DNA from: Nocardioides insulae DSM 17944
GTDB lineage: Bacteria; Actinomycetota; Actinomycetes; Propionibacteriales; Nocardioidaceae
Assembly: GCF_000422825.1 (NCBI RefSeq)
Contig: NZ_AUGU01000002.1
Span: forward strand, 1 to 32,821
Length of the DNA stretch: 32,821 nucleotides
Direction of reading: 5' to 3'
A program made the translations under genes and the position numbers. Position 1 is the first letter of the stretch. Each line of letters starts with the position of its first letter. The notes beneath the pieces were generated by a model. It searched no databases and had not been told where the DNA came from. It worked only from the letters and a program-made list of their open reading frames with translations. Shown in pieces: positions 15,227-23,851 of the stretch.

Positions 15227-16384
15227 TCAGCCGCGGCCGAGGATGAGGGTGGCGGCACTCATGAACATGCCGCCGTTGCCGAGCACGAGGCTGGTCTCGA
15301 CGCCGTCGACCTGGGCGGCGGCCTCGCCGCGCAGCTGACGGACCGATTCCTGGATGGCGAACATGCCGTACATCCCGGTGTGGGTGTAGGAGAGACCGCC
15401 GCCATTGGTGTTCATCGGAAGCCGCCCGCCGGGGGAGGTGTGCCCCTCGGCGACGAACGCGCCGGACTCGCCGCGACCGACGAAGCCCATGTCCTCCAGA
15501 CCGTAGAGCGGCACGTGGGCGAAGGCGTCGTAGATCATCAGGTGATCGATGTCGGTGGTGCCGACGCCGGCCTCCTTGAACGCACGCTGACTGGACAGGG
15601 TGAACTGTCGGCAGGTGGTCATGTCCTCCATCTGGGAGACCATCGGGGTGGTGGCAGCCTCGCCGGTGCCGAGCACGCTGACCAGCGGCTTGTCAGTGCC
15701 GTGGGCCTCCGCGAACTCCCGCGAGGCCACCGCCAGCGCGCCACCACCATCGGTGACCAGGCAGCACATCAGCAGGGTGAAGGGGTAGGCCACCATCCTT
15801 GCCCCGAGGACGTCGTCCACGCCGACCTCCTCACGGAACATCGCCCTGGGGTTGCGGGCCGACCAGCGCCGCTGCGCCACCGCCACCTCGGCGAGCTGCT
15901 CCAGGGTGTTGCCGGTCTCGTGCAGGAAGCGCAGCGTGGGCACGGTGAAGGTGGTCGGCGGCCCCATCACGCCGTACGGCATCTCGAACTGGGCGAGCGG
16001 GGAGTCGCTCTGCCGGGGGTACGGCGGTGCGCCGACCCGGCTGCGCCCCGACTCGCCGTGGGTCACCAGGACGACGTCGGCGTACCCCGCCCGGATGGCT
16101 GCCACCGCGTGCCGGACATGGAGGAGGAACGAGGTGCCGCCGACCGAGGTGCCGTCGAGGTAGGTGGGGGTGATGCCGAGCGCGTGCGCCACCTGGACCG
16201 GGCCGGGGGTGGAGACGGTGGCCAGGCCGTCGATCTGGTCCTTGGTCAGCCCGGCGTCCGCGATCGCGCGGCGGGCGGACTGGGTGTGGAGCTCGAGGGT
16301 GGACAGGTGCGGCAGCTTGCCGACCTCGTCGGTCTCGGCCGCGCCCATGATGACGACGTCACGGTTGTTCCTCTGACCGCTCAT
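15227..16384 (-). CDS. Thiolase-fold lipid-transfer-type protein lacking the nucleophilic Cys; probable Ltp2-like retro-aldolase
   Basis: A 385-residue protein of the SCP-x/lipid-transfer thiolase group. Measured from the conserved AAIRAGYADVV helix, the place of the thiolase nucleophile (C-A-S-G) holds Gly83 in SVGGTSFLLH, so normal thiolysis is unlikely. YDAFAHVPLYGLEDMG stands where SCP-x thiolases have HD(C/A)F, and the C-terminal GHP motif reads YTHTGMYG. Known DUF35-partnered proteins of this type (Ltp2 of steroid side-chain degradation) are retro-aldolases acting on beta-hydroxyacyl-CoA. The start ATG overlaps the DUF35 stop as ATGA, which strongly suggests a stable complex. The substrate is unknown. 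An inactive or acyl-transfer role is possible. Confidence 0.85.
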   Translation of the reverse strand: MSGQRNNRDVVIMGAAETDEVGKLPHLSTLELHTQSARRAIADAGLTKDQIDGLATVSTPGPVQVAHALGITPTYLDGTSVGGTSFLLHVRHAVAAIRAGYADVVLVTHGESGRSRVGAPPYPRQSDSPLAQFEMPYGVMGPPTTFTVPTLRFLHETGNTLEQLAEVAVAQRRWSARNPRAMFREEVGVDDVLGARMVAYPFTLLMCCLVTDGGGALAVASREFAEAHGTDKPLVSVLGTGEAATTPMVSQMEDMTTCRQFTLSSQRAFKEAGVGTTDIDHLMIYDAFAHVPLYGLEDMGFVGRGESGAFVAEGHTSPGGRLPMNTNGGGLSYTHTGMYGMFAIQESVRQLRGEAAAQVDGVETSLVLGNGGMFMSAATLILGRG

Positions 16385-16818
16385 CGGTCACCTCCATCGA
16401 TCGGGGCGAAGACAGGAACGGCGACCTCGCCGCGTTGTTCGAACCGGACCTGGAGCGGGAGGTCCAGGGGGAGCGCCTCCGGGGTGGGGTCGACGTCGAC
16501 GATGTTGGTCATCATCCGGGGCCCCTCCTCGAGTTCGACGGTGGCGATCACCGTCGGGGTGGGGAAGCCCGGCGCGGGGCGCTCGGAGATGACATAGGAG
16601 TACAGCGTGGCGCGGCCGCTGGCGGTGAACCAGGCGACCTTCTCCGAGCCGCAGTGCGGGCACGAGGTCCGCGGGTAGAAGAACGGCCGCTCGCACGCCG
16701 TACACCGCTGGATGTCGAGCCGCCCGGCCGCCGCGGCGTCCCAATAGGGCTGGGTCTCGGGAGTCGCCTTCGGGACGAATTTGTCCGGCGCGCTGCCACC
16801 GGATTGTGGGCTGGTCAC
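16381..16818 (-). CDS. DUF35 / Zn-ribbon OB-fold protein, partner of the thiolase-like enzyme
   Basis: A 145-residue protein with an N-terminal rubredoxin-like zinc ribbon (Cys39, Cys42, Cys53 and Cys56 in RCTAC and SCPHC) and a C-terminal OB-fold (TLYSYVISERPAPGFPTP is the usual start). Members bind acyl-CoA and form complexes with thiolase-fold enzymes, as ChsH2-DUF35 does with Ltp2. It starts at a GTG that overlaps the MBL-gene stop as GTGA, and its own stop overlaps the thiolase-like start, so the three genes form a tightly coupled leftward operon. All four Cys ligands are present, so it should be intact. Confidence 0.93.
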   Translation of the reverse strand: MTSPQSGGSAPDKFVPKATPETQPYWDAAAAGRLDIQRCTACERPFFYPRTSCPHCGSEKVAWFTASGRATLYSYVISERPAPGFPTPTVIATVELEEGPRMMTNIVDVDPTPEALPLDLPLQVRFEQRGEVAVPVFAPIDGGDR

Positions 16819-17630
16819 TGGGTTCCGCCTCTCTTGCCGGGCACGGGCCGGCTGTCCAAGTAATGGAGGATGGCGTCCACGGAGGCCCGGGCAGCATTGC
16901 GGCGCGTGCGGTCCAGGCTGGTGTAGACGATGTCGGTGAGCGATTCACGAGGGGCACCGCGCTCCAGGAGCGCTGCGATCTGGTCGATCCTGCGGTGCCG
17001 TGCGGACAGCTTCTGCTCGAGGAAGCTGCGCGAGTTCCTCACCATCGGCCCGTGGCCGGGCAGCATCGTCCAATCGTCGTCGACCAGCGTGCCGAGCCGC
17101 TGCATCGAGGCGAGGATGTCACCGATGGTGCCGTCCGGATGGCTGATGAACGGGTTGACCCTGGCCAGCACGGTGTCGCCGGTGAGCATCAGCCGCTCCG
17201 CCGGCACCGCGAAGCTGACCCCGTCGGCGGTGTGGCCGGGCGTCCGGTGGGCGCGGACCTCGACCCGGCCGCCGAGCCGCACGGTGGTGCCCTCGGCGAT
17301 CACGCCGCGGTGCACTCGGGGACTGATCGTGGCCTGCCAGCGGCGGGCGACCTCCTCGGTCGCGTGCGCGTGGTCGCCGTGGTGGTGGGAGAGGAGTACG
17401 TCGGTGATGCGGACGCCGTAGTCGTGGGCCAGCGCATCGATGGCCGCCAGGTGGGCGGGGTCATCGGGGCCGGGGTCGATCAGGGCGGCGCCGTCCGGTC
17501 CGGCGACCAGCCAGGTGTTGGTGCCCTCGAAGGTCCACGCGTCGGCGTTGGGAGCGAGGAGCATCGCGACACCGGGGGCGACTTCCATCGGCTCGCCGGG
17601 CTTCGGCGGCTCGTCGTCGATGTCCCACAC
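16815..17630 (-). CDS. MBL-fold metallo-hydrolase
   Basis: A 271-residue metallo-beta-lactamase-fold hydrolase with the metal motif HHHGDH at residues 82-87, a later HRTPGHTADG motif and GDTVL for the remaining ligands. The form (NTWLVAGPDGAALIDPG near the N-terminus, a helical C-terminal part after ML(P)GHGP) resembles the LACTB2/glyoxalase-II-like group, whose members cleave thioesters, phosphodiesters or RNA. In this operon a thioesterase role on an acyl-CoA intermediate is a reasonable guess, not shown. The start is a GTG at 17630 with a weak GCGAGG 8 nt upstream; an internal ATG (MEVAPG) is an alternative. It is the first gene of the DUF35/thiolase-like operon. I see no TCTAGA operator before it. 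Confidence 0.88.
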   Translation of the reverse strand: MWDIDDEPPKPGEPMEVAPGVAMLLAPNADAWTFEGTNTWLVAGPDGAALIDPGPDDPAHLAAIDALAHDYGVRITDVLLSHHHGDHAHATEEVARRWQATISPRVHRGVIAEGTTVRLGGRVEVRAHRTPGHTADGVSFAVPAERLMLTGDTVLARVNPFISHPDGTIGDILASMQRLGTLVDDDWTMLPGHGPMVRNSRSFLEQKLSARHRRIDQIAALLERGAPRESLTDIVYTSLDRTRRNAARASVDAILHYLDSRPVPGKRGGTQ

Positions 17631-17659
17631 AGTGCGGGCCTCGCTTTCGGGCTGGAGGG

Positions 17660-17694
17660 GTCGGTCAGGCCGTCGGTCAGGGCCGTCGGTCAGG
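17660..17694. repeat. Three direct copies of GTCGGTCAGG
   Basis: GTCGGTCAGG occurs at 17660, 17672 and 17685, with steps of 12 and 13 bp, just upstream of the MBL-gene start. It may be a regulator site or simple slippage; no known motif is recognised. Confidence 0.5.
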
Positions 17695-17714
17695 GGGAGG
17701 TGCCGGGAGACGGG

Positions 17715-17743
17715 AGGGGTGGCGGCCGGTGGCCGCCACCCCT
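17715..17743. terminator. Hairpin terminator downstream of the ABC operon
   Basis: Perfect 13-bp arms (AGGGGTGGCGGCC and its complement) around a 3-base GGT loop. It is the stronger of two hairpins after the substrate-binding-protein gene and separates the ABC operon from the MBL operon. Confidence 0.8.
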
Positions 17744-17747
17744 GTGG

Positions 17748-17791
17748 CCTCGACGATCCCGGCCGACGTACTGCCGGGACCGGCGTCGAGG
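17748..17791. terminator. Second hairpin downstream of the ABC operon
   Basis: Arms CCTCGACG and CGTCGAGG enclose an inner CCCGGC/GCCGGG stem with small bulges, 13 bp after the substrate-binding-protein stop codon. Confidence 0.6.
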
Positions 17792-17803
17792 ATCAGCCGT
17801 CGA

Positions 17804-19465
17804 TCAGCCGGCGTCGGGGTCGAGCCAGACGTCCTCCATCTCCAACTGGGAGTAGTCCGGGTGGTTCCAGAAGTTGCGCACGTCCGGTGCCAGGATCGTC
17901 TGGGTGTTGTAGGCGTAGAGCGTCACCGGCGAGGCGACGTTCTCCAGGATGTAGTACTGGATGTCCCGGATCGCCTGCTCACGCTCGGTGTCGTCGATGA
18001 TCGTGCGCTGCTCGGCGATCATCTTGTCGAGCTTCGGGTCCTTGATGCCGTACCAGTTGCGGGTGCCGTCGGAGGTGTACTCGGTGGTGAGGTACTCGTC
18101 CGCGGTCAGCATCGGGGTCTGCAGGCCGTAGATCATGTCGTACTTCAGGGTGGGCCAGGTGTCGCCGATGTAGGTGGCGTAGTCATCGATCTTGATCTCG
18201 GCGTTGATCCCGATCTCGGCGAGGTCCTCCTGCACCCACTGGGCCTCGCGGACGACGGTCTCGCCGTACCCGTTGGTGACGGTGAGGGTGGTGTCGAAGC
18301 CGTCGGGGTAGCCGGCATCGGCCAGCAGCTTCTTGGCGGCCTCCGGGTCGTACGGCATCGCCTCCAGGGACTCCTCCTCGGTCAGGCCGCCGAAGATGCT
18401 CGGCGTGACCGCGGCGGTCATCACGCCGCCTACCCGGATGGTGTTGGCCATGCCCTCGCGGTCGATGGCCATGCCCACCGCCTGGCGCACGCGGACGTCG
18501 TCGAAGGGCGGTTTGGTGACGTTCAACGGGATCCGGGTGTGCGAGGTGCCCTCCTCCTGGACCAGCTGGAGACCGTCGATCTGCTTGACCAGCTGGTCGA
18601 CCTGGTTCTTCTCGGTGGAGAGCGCGGAGATGATGTCCAACTTGCCCGAGCGCAGCGCCGCGATCTGGGCCTGGGCGTCGGGCATCACGGTGACGTTGAT
18701 GCCGTCCAGGTGCGGCAGCCCCTCCAGGAAGTAGTCGGGGTTCTTGACGTAGACCCGCTCCTGATCCTTCTTCCAGCTCTCCAGCATGAACGGGCCCGTG
18801 CCGATCGCCTCCTCCGCCAGGTCGAACTTCCCCTCGGTGCCCTCGCACGGGAGGATCACCATGAACGGGTTGGCCATGGTCTCGTCGAAGGCCGCCTGCG
18901 GCGACTTCAGCTTGAACACCACGGTGTAGTCGTCGGGGGTCTCGACCTTCGCGACGTTGCCGATCAGCCCGATCTGGTGGCCGGGCAGGGAGGTGATCCG
19001 GTCAAGGGTGCAGGTGACGTCCTTCGAGGTGAACTCGCGACCGTTGACCGGGGGCTTGTTCTGCCACTTCACGCCCTCGCGCAGGTGGAAGGTCCACTCG
19101 GTGCGGTCGTCGTTGGCCTCCCACTCCTCGGCCAGGTCGCCCTTGAGTTCGTTGGTGTTGAACTCGTACTGCTCACCCGTCTGGAAGGCGAGCAGCCGGT
19201 TGTACACGGTGCCCACGGCGTAGTGGACGGTGAACGACGCCTCGGCCTGGGGATCCAGGGAGATGGCGTCGGTGGTCGCGGCGGTGTAGAGGACGCCGCC
19301 GTCGACCGGGTCCCCGGCGTCGGTGACCACCGCTCCCGGTTCGTCCCCCGAGGCGGACGCGGATCCCTCGTCGCTGCCGGATCCGCTGAAGCAGGCCGTG
19401 GTCAGCGCACTGCAGGCCAATAGCACACCGGCGGTCCGTAGCCGTGTGCCCGTCGAAACGCGCAT
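17804..19465 (-). CDS. ABC transporter substrate-binding lipoprotein, family 5 (peptide/nickel type)
   Basis: A 553-residue extracytoplasmic receptor. Residues 1-25 are a lipoprotein signal with lipobox LTTAC, so Cys25 should be lipidated and anchor it outside the membrane. A Ser/Gly/Asp-rich linker follows. The mature part has the family-5 marks: LYTAATTDAISLDPQA early, RTEWTFHLREGVKWQN, and VRQAVGMAIDREGM in the middle. Family-5 receptors bind oligopeptides but also many other solutes such as opines, glycosides and bile salts. AAGGAG lies 8 nt before the ATG. It is the last gene of the five-gene ABC operon, and, given the operon's operator, its solute may be the cluster's growth substrate. 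Confidence 0.93.
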   Translation of the reverse strand: MRVSTGTRLRTAGVLLACSALTTACFSGSGSDEGSASASGDEPGAVVTDAGDPVDGGVLYTAATTDAISLDPQAEASFTVHYAVGTVYNRLLAFQTGEQYEFNTNELKGDLAEEWEANDDRTEWTFHLREGVKWQNKPPVNGREFTSKDVTCTLDRITSLPGHQIGLIGNVAKVETPDDYTVVFKLKSPQAAFDETMANPFMVILPCEGTEGKFDLAEEAIGTGPFMLESWKKDQERVYVKNPDYFLEGLPHLDGINVTVMPDAQAQIAALRSGKLDIISALSTEKNQVDQLVKQIDGLQLVQEEGTSHTRIPLNVTKPPFDDVRVRQAVGMAIDREGMANTIRVGGVMTAAVTPSIFGGLTEEESLEAMPYDPEAAKKLLADAGYPDGFDTTLTVTNGYGETVVREAQWVQEDLAEIGINAEIKIDDYATYIGDTWPTLKYDMIYGLQTPMLTADEYLTTEYTSDGTRNWYGIKDPKLDKMIAEQRTIIDDTEREQAIRDIQYYILENVASPVTLYAYNTQTILAPDVRNFWNHPDYSQLEMEDVWLDPDAG

Positions 19466-19555
19466 GGTCTTACTCCTTGGTGGTGGGTGGCCGGCAGGAC
19501 GCCGGTGTCGGGGGTGGTGTGAACGGTCGGGCAGGAGATGGGTCGAAAGGGGTCC

Positions 19556-20500
19556 TCATCGGCGCTGCTTCGGGTCGAGGAAGTCGCGCAGGGCGTCGCC
19601 GAGCAGGTTGAACGCGAGCACCGAGATGGAGAGCACCAGGCCGGGGTAGAACGCGATCCACGGCGCGATCTCCAGGAACTGGGAGCCCTCACTCAGCATC
19701 CGGCCCCAGGACGGGGTCGGTGGCGGGGTACCGATGCCGAGGAAGCTCAGCGAGGACTCCGCGATCAGCACGATCGCGAAGTTCAGGCTGGCCAGGACGA
19801 ACAGCGGAGCCATCAGGTTGGGCAGGCCGTAGCGCATCAGGATGCGTGGGGTGCTGCACCCGACTGCCCGCGCCGCCTCGACGTACGTCTCTGCCCGGAT
19901 GCGCAGCATCTCGCCGCGGGCCACCCGGTTGAAGGACGGCACCAACAGGATGCTGAGCGCGATGATGGTGTTGCGGATGCTCGGGCCGAGCAGGGCGGCG
20001 ATGAAGAGCAGCAGCACGATCGCCGGGACGGCCATCAGCGCGTCCATGAACCGCTGGATCGTGCTGTCCACCCAGGAACCGCCGAAGTAGCCGGACACGA
20101 TGCCGAAGAGCACGCCGATCAGGCCGCCGATGATCAGGGTGCACACTCCGATGGACAGCGAGGTGCGGGCGCCGTACATCGTCCGGCTGAGCACGTCGCG
20201 CCCCAGGTCGTCGGTGCCGAAGAGGTGGGCGGCGCTCGGCGCCTGCTGGATCGCGGTGCGGTCCTGCGCCAGGGGGTCGTACGGCGCCAGCCAGGGGGCG
20301 AGCGCGGCCACGATCACGAACAGGGCGATCAGGCTGAGCGCGACCATGCCGATCGGCTGCTCCTTGATGAAGCGGCCGAGCCGACGCTTGGGCGGCAGTG
20401 GCGGAGCCACTCCGCCGACCGTCTGGGCGGTGGCGACCGCGGCGGCCGTGGCGCCGGCGGGGACAGGTCCGGTGGGGCTGTCGATGCGCTGGTCAGTCAT
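19556..20500 (-). CDS. ABC transporter permease, DppC/OppC type
   Basis: A 314-residue inner-membrane permease. A long Ala/Pro-rich cytoplasmic N-terminus of about 45 residues precedes the first membrane segment (IGMVALSLIALFVIVAALAP); LFGTDDLGRDVLSRTMYGAR is the characteristic OppC region, and the ATPase-contacting EAA loop reads VEAARAVGCSTPRILMRYGL. The ATG at 20500 comes 12 bases after the DppB-like stop codon, with GAGGAG upstream. It pairs with the preceding permease to form the channel. An 90-bp gap to the binding-protein gene follows. Confidence 0.94.
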   Translation of the reverse strand: MTDQRIDSPTGPVPAGATAAAVATAQTVGGVAPPLPPKRRLGRFIKEQPIGMVALSLIALFVIVAALAPWLAPYDPLAQDRTAIQQAPSAAHLFGTDDLGRDVLSRTMYGARTSLSIGVCTLIIGGLIGVLFGIVSGYFGGSWVDSTIQRFMDALMAVPAIVLLLFIAALLGPSIRNTIIALSILLVPSFNRVARGEMLRIRAETYVEAARAVGCSTPRILMRYGLPNLMAPLFVLASLNFAIVLIAESSLSFLGIGTPPPTPSWGRMLSEGSQFLEIAPWIAFYPGLVLSISVLAFNLLGDALRDFLDPKQRR

Positions 20501-20512
20501 GGAGCACGCTCC

Positions 20513-21460
20513 TCAGTACCGGATCCGGGGATCGATGGCGGCATAGGCGACGTCGACCAGCAGGTTGACCATGATGAACAGGCCGCCGTAGAAGATCACG
20601 CAGCCCAGCACCATCGGGTAGTCACGGAACTGGACCGACTCGAAGATCAGCGAACCCATGCCGGGGATGCTGAAGATCGACTCGAGGATCACCGTGCCGC
20701 CCAGCACGGCACCGACCTGGAGGCCGAGCAGGGTGAAGACCGGGATCGTGGAGTTGCGGCCGGCGTGCTTGAAGATCACGTTCCACTCCGAGGCGCCGCG
20801 GGCGCGGACGGTGCGGATGAAGTTGGACCCCATCACCTCCAGCATCGAGGACCGCAGCATCCGGGAGATGCTCGCCATCGCCGCCGTACCGAGCGCTATC
20901 GCCGGCAACGTCATATGGACGAGGTTCTGCGAGAGATCCTCGAAGGGCCCGACGTAGACCAGCGGTGGTGACCACTGGAACCACAGCGACAGATAGGTGA
21001 TGAAGAGCAGGGCGAGCCAGAAGTTGGGGATCGAGATACCGACGACGGAGACCAGGCGGAGGAACTGGTCGAGCAGGGTGTTCTTCCGGATCGCCGAGAT
21101 CAGCCCGAGCGGCAGCCCGAGCAGGACGCCGAGCAGGATCGCGAGGAAGCCGAGCTCCAGGGTGATCGGGAGCCGGTGCAGGATCTCCGCGGTCACCGAG
21201 GCGTTGTCCTGGAAGGAGGTGCCGAGGTCGCCGCGGAGCGCGCCCCCCATGAAGACGAAGAACTGGGAGTAGACCGGCTGGTCCAGGCCGAGCTCCGCGG
21301 TGCGCTGTGCGATCTGCTCCTCGGTCACGCCGGGGGAGTCGGCGAGCTGCACCCGGACGACGTCGCCCGGGATCGCGCGCAGGGTGATGAAGACCATCGC
21401 CGTCACGATCAAGAGCACCAGGAGGCCGTAGACGAACCGGCGGGCGGCGTAGGCGATCAT
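20513..21460 (-). CDS. ABC transporter permease, DppB/OppB type
   Basis: A 315-residue permease with about six membrane segments. It opens with the typical [19 protein letters not shown]. The periplasmic loop after the first segment has [14 protein letters not shown], and the EAA loop ([19 protein letters not shown]) is the usual docking site for the ATPases. I chose the ATG at 21460, which overlaps the upstream ATPase stop as ATGA; the longer open frame lies inside that ATPase gene. Forms the import channel with the DppC-like permease. Confidence 0.94.
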   Translation of the reverse strand: MIAYAARRFVYGLLVLLIVTAMVFITLRAIPGDVVRVQLADSPGVTEEQIAQRTAELGLDQPVYSQFFVFMGGALRGDLGTSFQDNASVTAEILHRLPITLELGFLAILLGVLLGLPLGLISAIRKNTLLDQFLRLVSVVGISIPNFWLALLFITYLSLWFQWSPPLVYVGPFEDLSQNLVHMTLPAIALGTAAMASISRMLRSSMLEVMGSNFIRTVRARGASEWNVIFKHAGRNSTIPVFTLLGLQVGAVLGGTVILESIFSIPGMGSLIFESVQFRDYPMVLGCVIFYGGLFIMVNLLVDVAYAAIDPRIRY

Positions 21461-22539
21461 GCGGTGGCCCCTTCCTGAGGGTCCTCGCCGTGGAGCGAGT
21501 GCTCCGGCGGATCCTGGTGTCGGTGGAGGGCGGCCTGCTCGGTGTGGAGATGGCAGCTGACGTTGCCGGCACCGACGGTGATCAGCTCGGGCTCGAGGTG
21601 GTCGCAGGGCTCGAACCGCTTGGGACACCGGGTGTGGAAACGGCAGCCGGACGGCGGTGCGCTCGGGTTGGGGATCTCGCCGGCCAGTGGTTCGCGGGCC
21701 CGCCCGATCGTGTCCGATGACGGGATCGCGTCGACCAGCGCCTCGGTGTAGGGGTGCAGCGGCTCGTTGAGGAGGATGTCGCTCGGCCCCTCCTCGGCGA
21801 GACGACCGAGGTACATCACGCAGATCCGGTCGGACATGTAGCGCACGACGTTGAGGTCGTGGGCGATGAACAGATAGGAGAGCCCGAGTTCCTTCTGGAC
21901 GTCCTTGAGCAGGTTGAGCACCTGCGCCTGCACCGAGACGTCCAGGGCGCTGACCGCCTCGTCGCACACGATCAGGTCGGGGTTGGTGGTCAGTGCCCTG
22001 GCGATGCCGATGCGTTGGGCCTGTCCGCCGGAGAACTGGTGCGGATAACGCGCCAGGGCCGTGCTCGGGAGGCTCACCAGATCCAGCAGTTCCCGGCAGC
22101 GGGCCTTGCGCGAGGCGGCGTCGCCGACCCCGTGCACGAGCATCGGCTCGGTCAGGACCTGCTCGATGGTCATCCGCGGATTGAACGAGCTGACGGGGTC
22201 CTGGAAGATCAGCTGCATCCGGCTGCGGAGCGCGATCAGCTCCTTGTTCTTGAGGGCGAGCACGTCCTGACCGTCGAAGGTGACGCTGCCGCTGGTCGCC
22301 TCGATCAGGCGGAGCACCAGCCGTCCCAGGGTGGACTTGCCCGAGCCGGACTCGCCGACCAGTCCCAGGGTCTCGCCGCGGTTGATGGTGAACGAGACGC
22401 CGTCCACCGCCCGCACCGGCGGTCGCTTGGCGGACAGGAACCCACCCCCCACCTCGAAGTGCTTGACCAGGTCGGTCGCCTCGACCAGCGGCCGGTTCGT
22501 CACCTCGCGCTCGACCCCGTTGAGCGTGGGTGCGGTCAT
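21457..22539 (-). CDS. ABC transporter ATP-binding protein, DppF/OppF type
   Basis: A 360-residue ATPase with Walker [13 protein letters not shown], signature [15 protein letters not shown], Walker [16 protein letters not shown] and the switch His in FIAHDLN. The C-terminal oligopeptide-transporter extension has the Cys-containing block [16 protein letters not shown], which in relatives binds an iron-sulfur cluster. The ATG at 22539 follows GGAGG by 6 nt; the longer open frame overlaps no recognisable domain. Drives import with the DppD-like partner. Confidence 0.94.
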   Translation of the reverse strand: MTAPTLNGVEREVTNRPLVEATDLVKHFEVGGGFLSAKRPPVRAVDGVSFTINRGETLGLVGESGSGKSTLGRLVLRLIEATSGSVTFDGQDVLALKNKELIALRSRMQLIFQDPVSSFNPRMTIEQVLTEPMLVHGVGDAASRKARCRELLDLVSLPSTALARYPHQFSGGQAQRIGIARALTTNPDLIVCDEAVSALDVSVQAQVLNLLKDVQKELGLSYLFIAHDLNVVRYMSDRICVMYLGRLAEEGPSDILLNEPLHPYTEALVDAIPSSDTIGRAREPLAGEIPNPSAPPSGCRFHTRCPKRFEPCDHLEPELITVGAGNVSCHLHTEQAALHRHQDPPEHSLHGEDPQEGATA

Positions 22540-22615
22540 CGGGGCCTCCGTGCGCTGGGTAGAACGCCGGCCAGCACGCGGTCTAGGCGCGGGAGCAGGT
22601 GGACGGGACGACTCA

Positions 22616-23650
22616 TCACAGGACCTCCAGCTCGGACTCGATGGTGGCGGACGTGCGGTGTGCGGGGTCTGCCCGCCAGCAGCGGACGTCACGCTGCTTC
22701 CCGGCCACCTCGAGCCGGACGATCTCCTGGGGCTCCGAGCAGCGTTCCGCGGCGTAGGGGCAGCGGGTGATGAAGCGGCAGCCAGCCGGCATCTCGTGGA
22801 GGCCGGGGACGGTGCCGGGGATGGCCGGCATCGGCTCGTCGCGCGGTGTGTCGCGCCGGGGGATGGCGGTGAGCAAGGCCTGGGTGTAGGGGTGCTGGGG
22901 GTGGTTCAGGACGTCGTCGGCGAGGCCGGACTCCACGACGTACCCGGCGTAGAAGACGACCACTCGGTCGGCCATCTCACCCACCACGCCCATGTCGTGG
23001 GTGATGAGCATGAGCGCGACCCCGGTCTCGCGCTGCAGGTCCCGCATCAGGTTGAGCACCTGGGCCTCGACGGTGACGTCGAGGGCGGTGGTGGGCTCGT
23101 CGGCGATCATCAGCCGCGGGGTGCAGGCGAGCGCGCCGGCGATCATGACGCGCTGCCGCTGTCCGCCGGAGAGTTGGTGGGGGTAGGCGTCGACCTTGTG
23201 TGCCGGGTCGGGGATGCCCACCATCCCGAGGAGCTCGATGGCACGCTCGCGAGCCTGCTTGCGGCTCATCCGCTGGTGCAGGCGGAGCGCCTCGCTGAGC
23301 TGGTTGCCGATCGAGTAGAGCGGGTCGAGGGAGGTCATCGGATCCTGGAAGACGACCGCGATGTCGTTGCCTCGGATCGAGCGCAGCTTCTTGTTGCTCG
23401 CATGGGTGATGTCGGTGCCGTCCCAGGTCACCGAACCGCCGCTGATCCGTCCGTTGCCGAGCAGCTGGAGTACCGCCATCGCGGTGACGCTCTTGCCGGA
23501 TCCGGACTCACCGACCACGGCGACGGTCTCGCCGGCGCGGATCTCGAGGTCCACGCCGCTGACCGCTTCGACCGTCGAGCCGCCGGTGTCGAACTCCACG
23601 TGCAGGTCATCGATGACCAGCAGCGGAGCAGAATCATGTCGCGATGTCAT
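22616..23650 (-). CDS. ABC transporter ATP-binding protein, DppD/OppD type
   Basis: A 344-residue ATPase with Walker [13 protein letters not shown], signature [15 protein letters not shown], Walker [14 protein letters not shown], the switch His in LITHDMG, and the C-terminal block [14 protein letters not shown]. It is the first gene of the operon. I chose the ATG at 23650 ([10 protein letters not shown]): upstream in-frame ATG codons would place the start inside or beyond operator 3, which lies at 23665-23685. The ribosome site GGAG is 9 nt upstream and weak. A 76-bp gap without a visible signal separates it from the DppF-like gene. Confidence 0.92.
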   Translation of the reverse strand: MTSRHDSAPLLVIDDLHVEFDTGGSTVEAVSGVDLEIRAGETVAVVGESGSGKSVTAMAVLQLLGNGRISGGSVTWDGTDITHASNKKLRSIRGNDIAVVFQDPMTSLDPLYSIGNQLSEALRLHQRMSRKQARERAIELLGMVGIPDPAHKVDAYPHQLSGGQRQRVMIAGALACTPRLMIADEPTTALDVTVEAQVLNLMRDLQRETGVALMLITHDMGVVGEMADRVVVFYAGYVVESGLADDVLNHPQHPYTQALLTAIPRRDTPRDEPMPAIPGTVPGLHEMPAGCRFITRCPYAAERCSEPQEIVRLEVAGKQRDVRCWRADPAHRTSATIESELEVL

Positions 23651-23664
23651 GGGGCAACGCTCCA

Positions 23665-23685
23665 ATCTAGAACCACGCTCTAGGA
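23665..23685. promoter_or_regulatory. TetR-type operator 3 (aTCTAGA-N7-TCTAGGA)
   Basis: Same 21-bp layout as operators 1 and 2, with half-sites at 23666-23671 and 23679-23684. It lies 14 bp upstream of the first ABC-transporter gene and thus links solute uptake to the same regulator as the acyl-CoA dehydrogenase and SDR operons. Confidence 0.72.
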
Positions 23686-23821
23686 TGTCGCTCATCATTG
23701 GGTGGGGCGTTGGTTGTGTCAAGGGTCACACCGGGACTGCTGGGTGAAGCTTCCTGGCTATGGCAGCATCCGGCGTCTGCTCGCGTTGACATCGCTACCC
23801 GGGCGGGTCAGAATCCCCGTG

Positions 23822-23842
23822 TTTTAGAACTAAATTCTAAGA
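23822..23842. promoter_or_regulatory. TetR-type operator 4 (TTTTAGA-N7-TCTAAGA), weaker match
   Basis: Same arm spacing with one change in each half-site (TTTAGA and TCTAAG). It ends 9 bp before the start of the second MFS gene. The 200-bp gap between the ABC and MFS genes otherwise shows only AT-richer promoter-like sequence. Confidence 0.6.
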
Positions 23843-23851
23843 AGGTGGCCG

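Noticed and set aside
17729..19423. 564-residue open frame on the + strand opposite the substrate-binding protein
   Set aside because: Low-complexity Leu/Val/Gly/Asp composition, no motif; the opposite strand encodes a complete lipoprotein with a lipobox.
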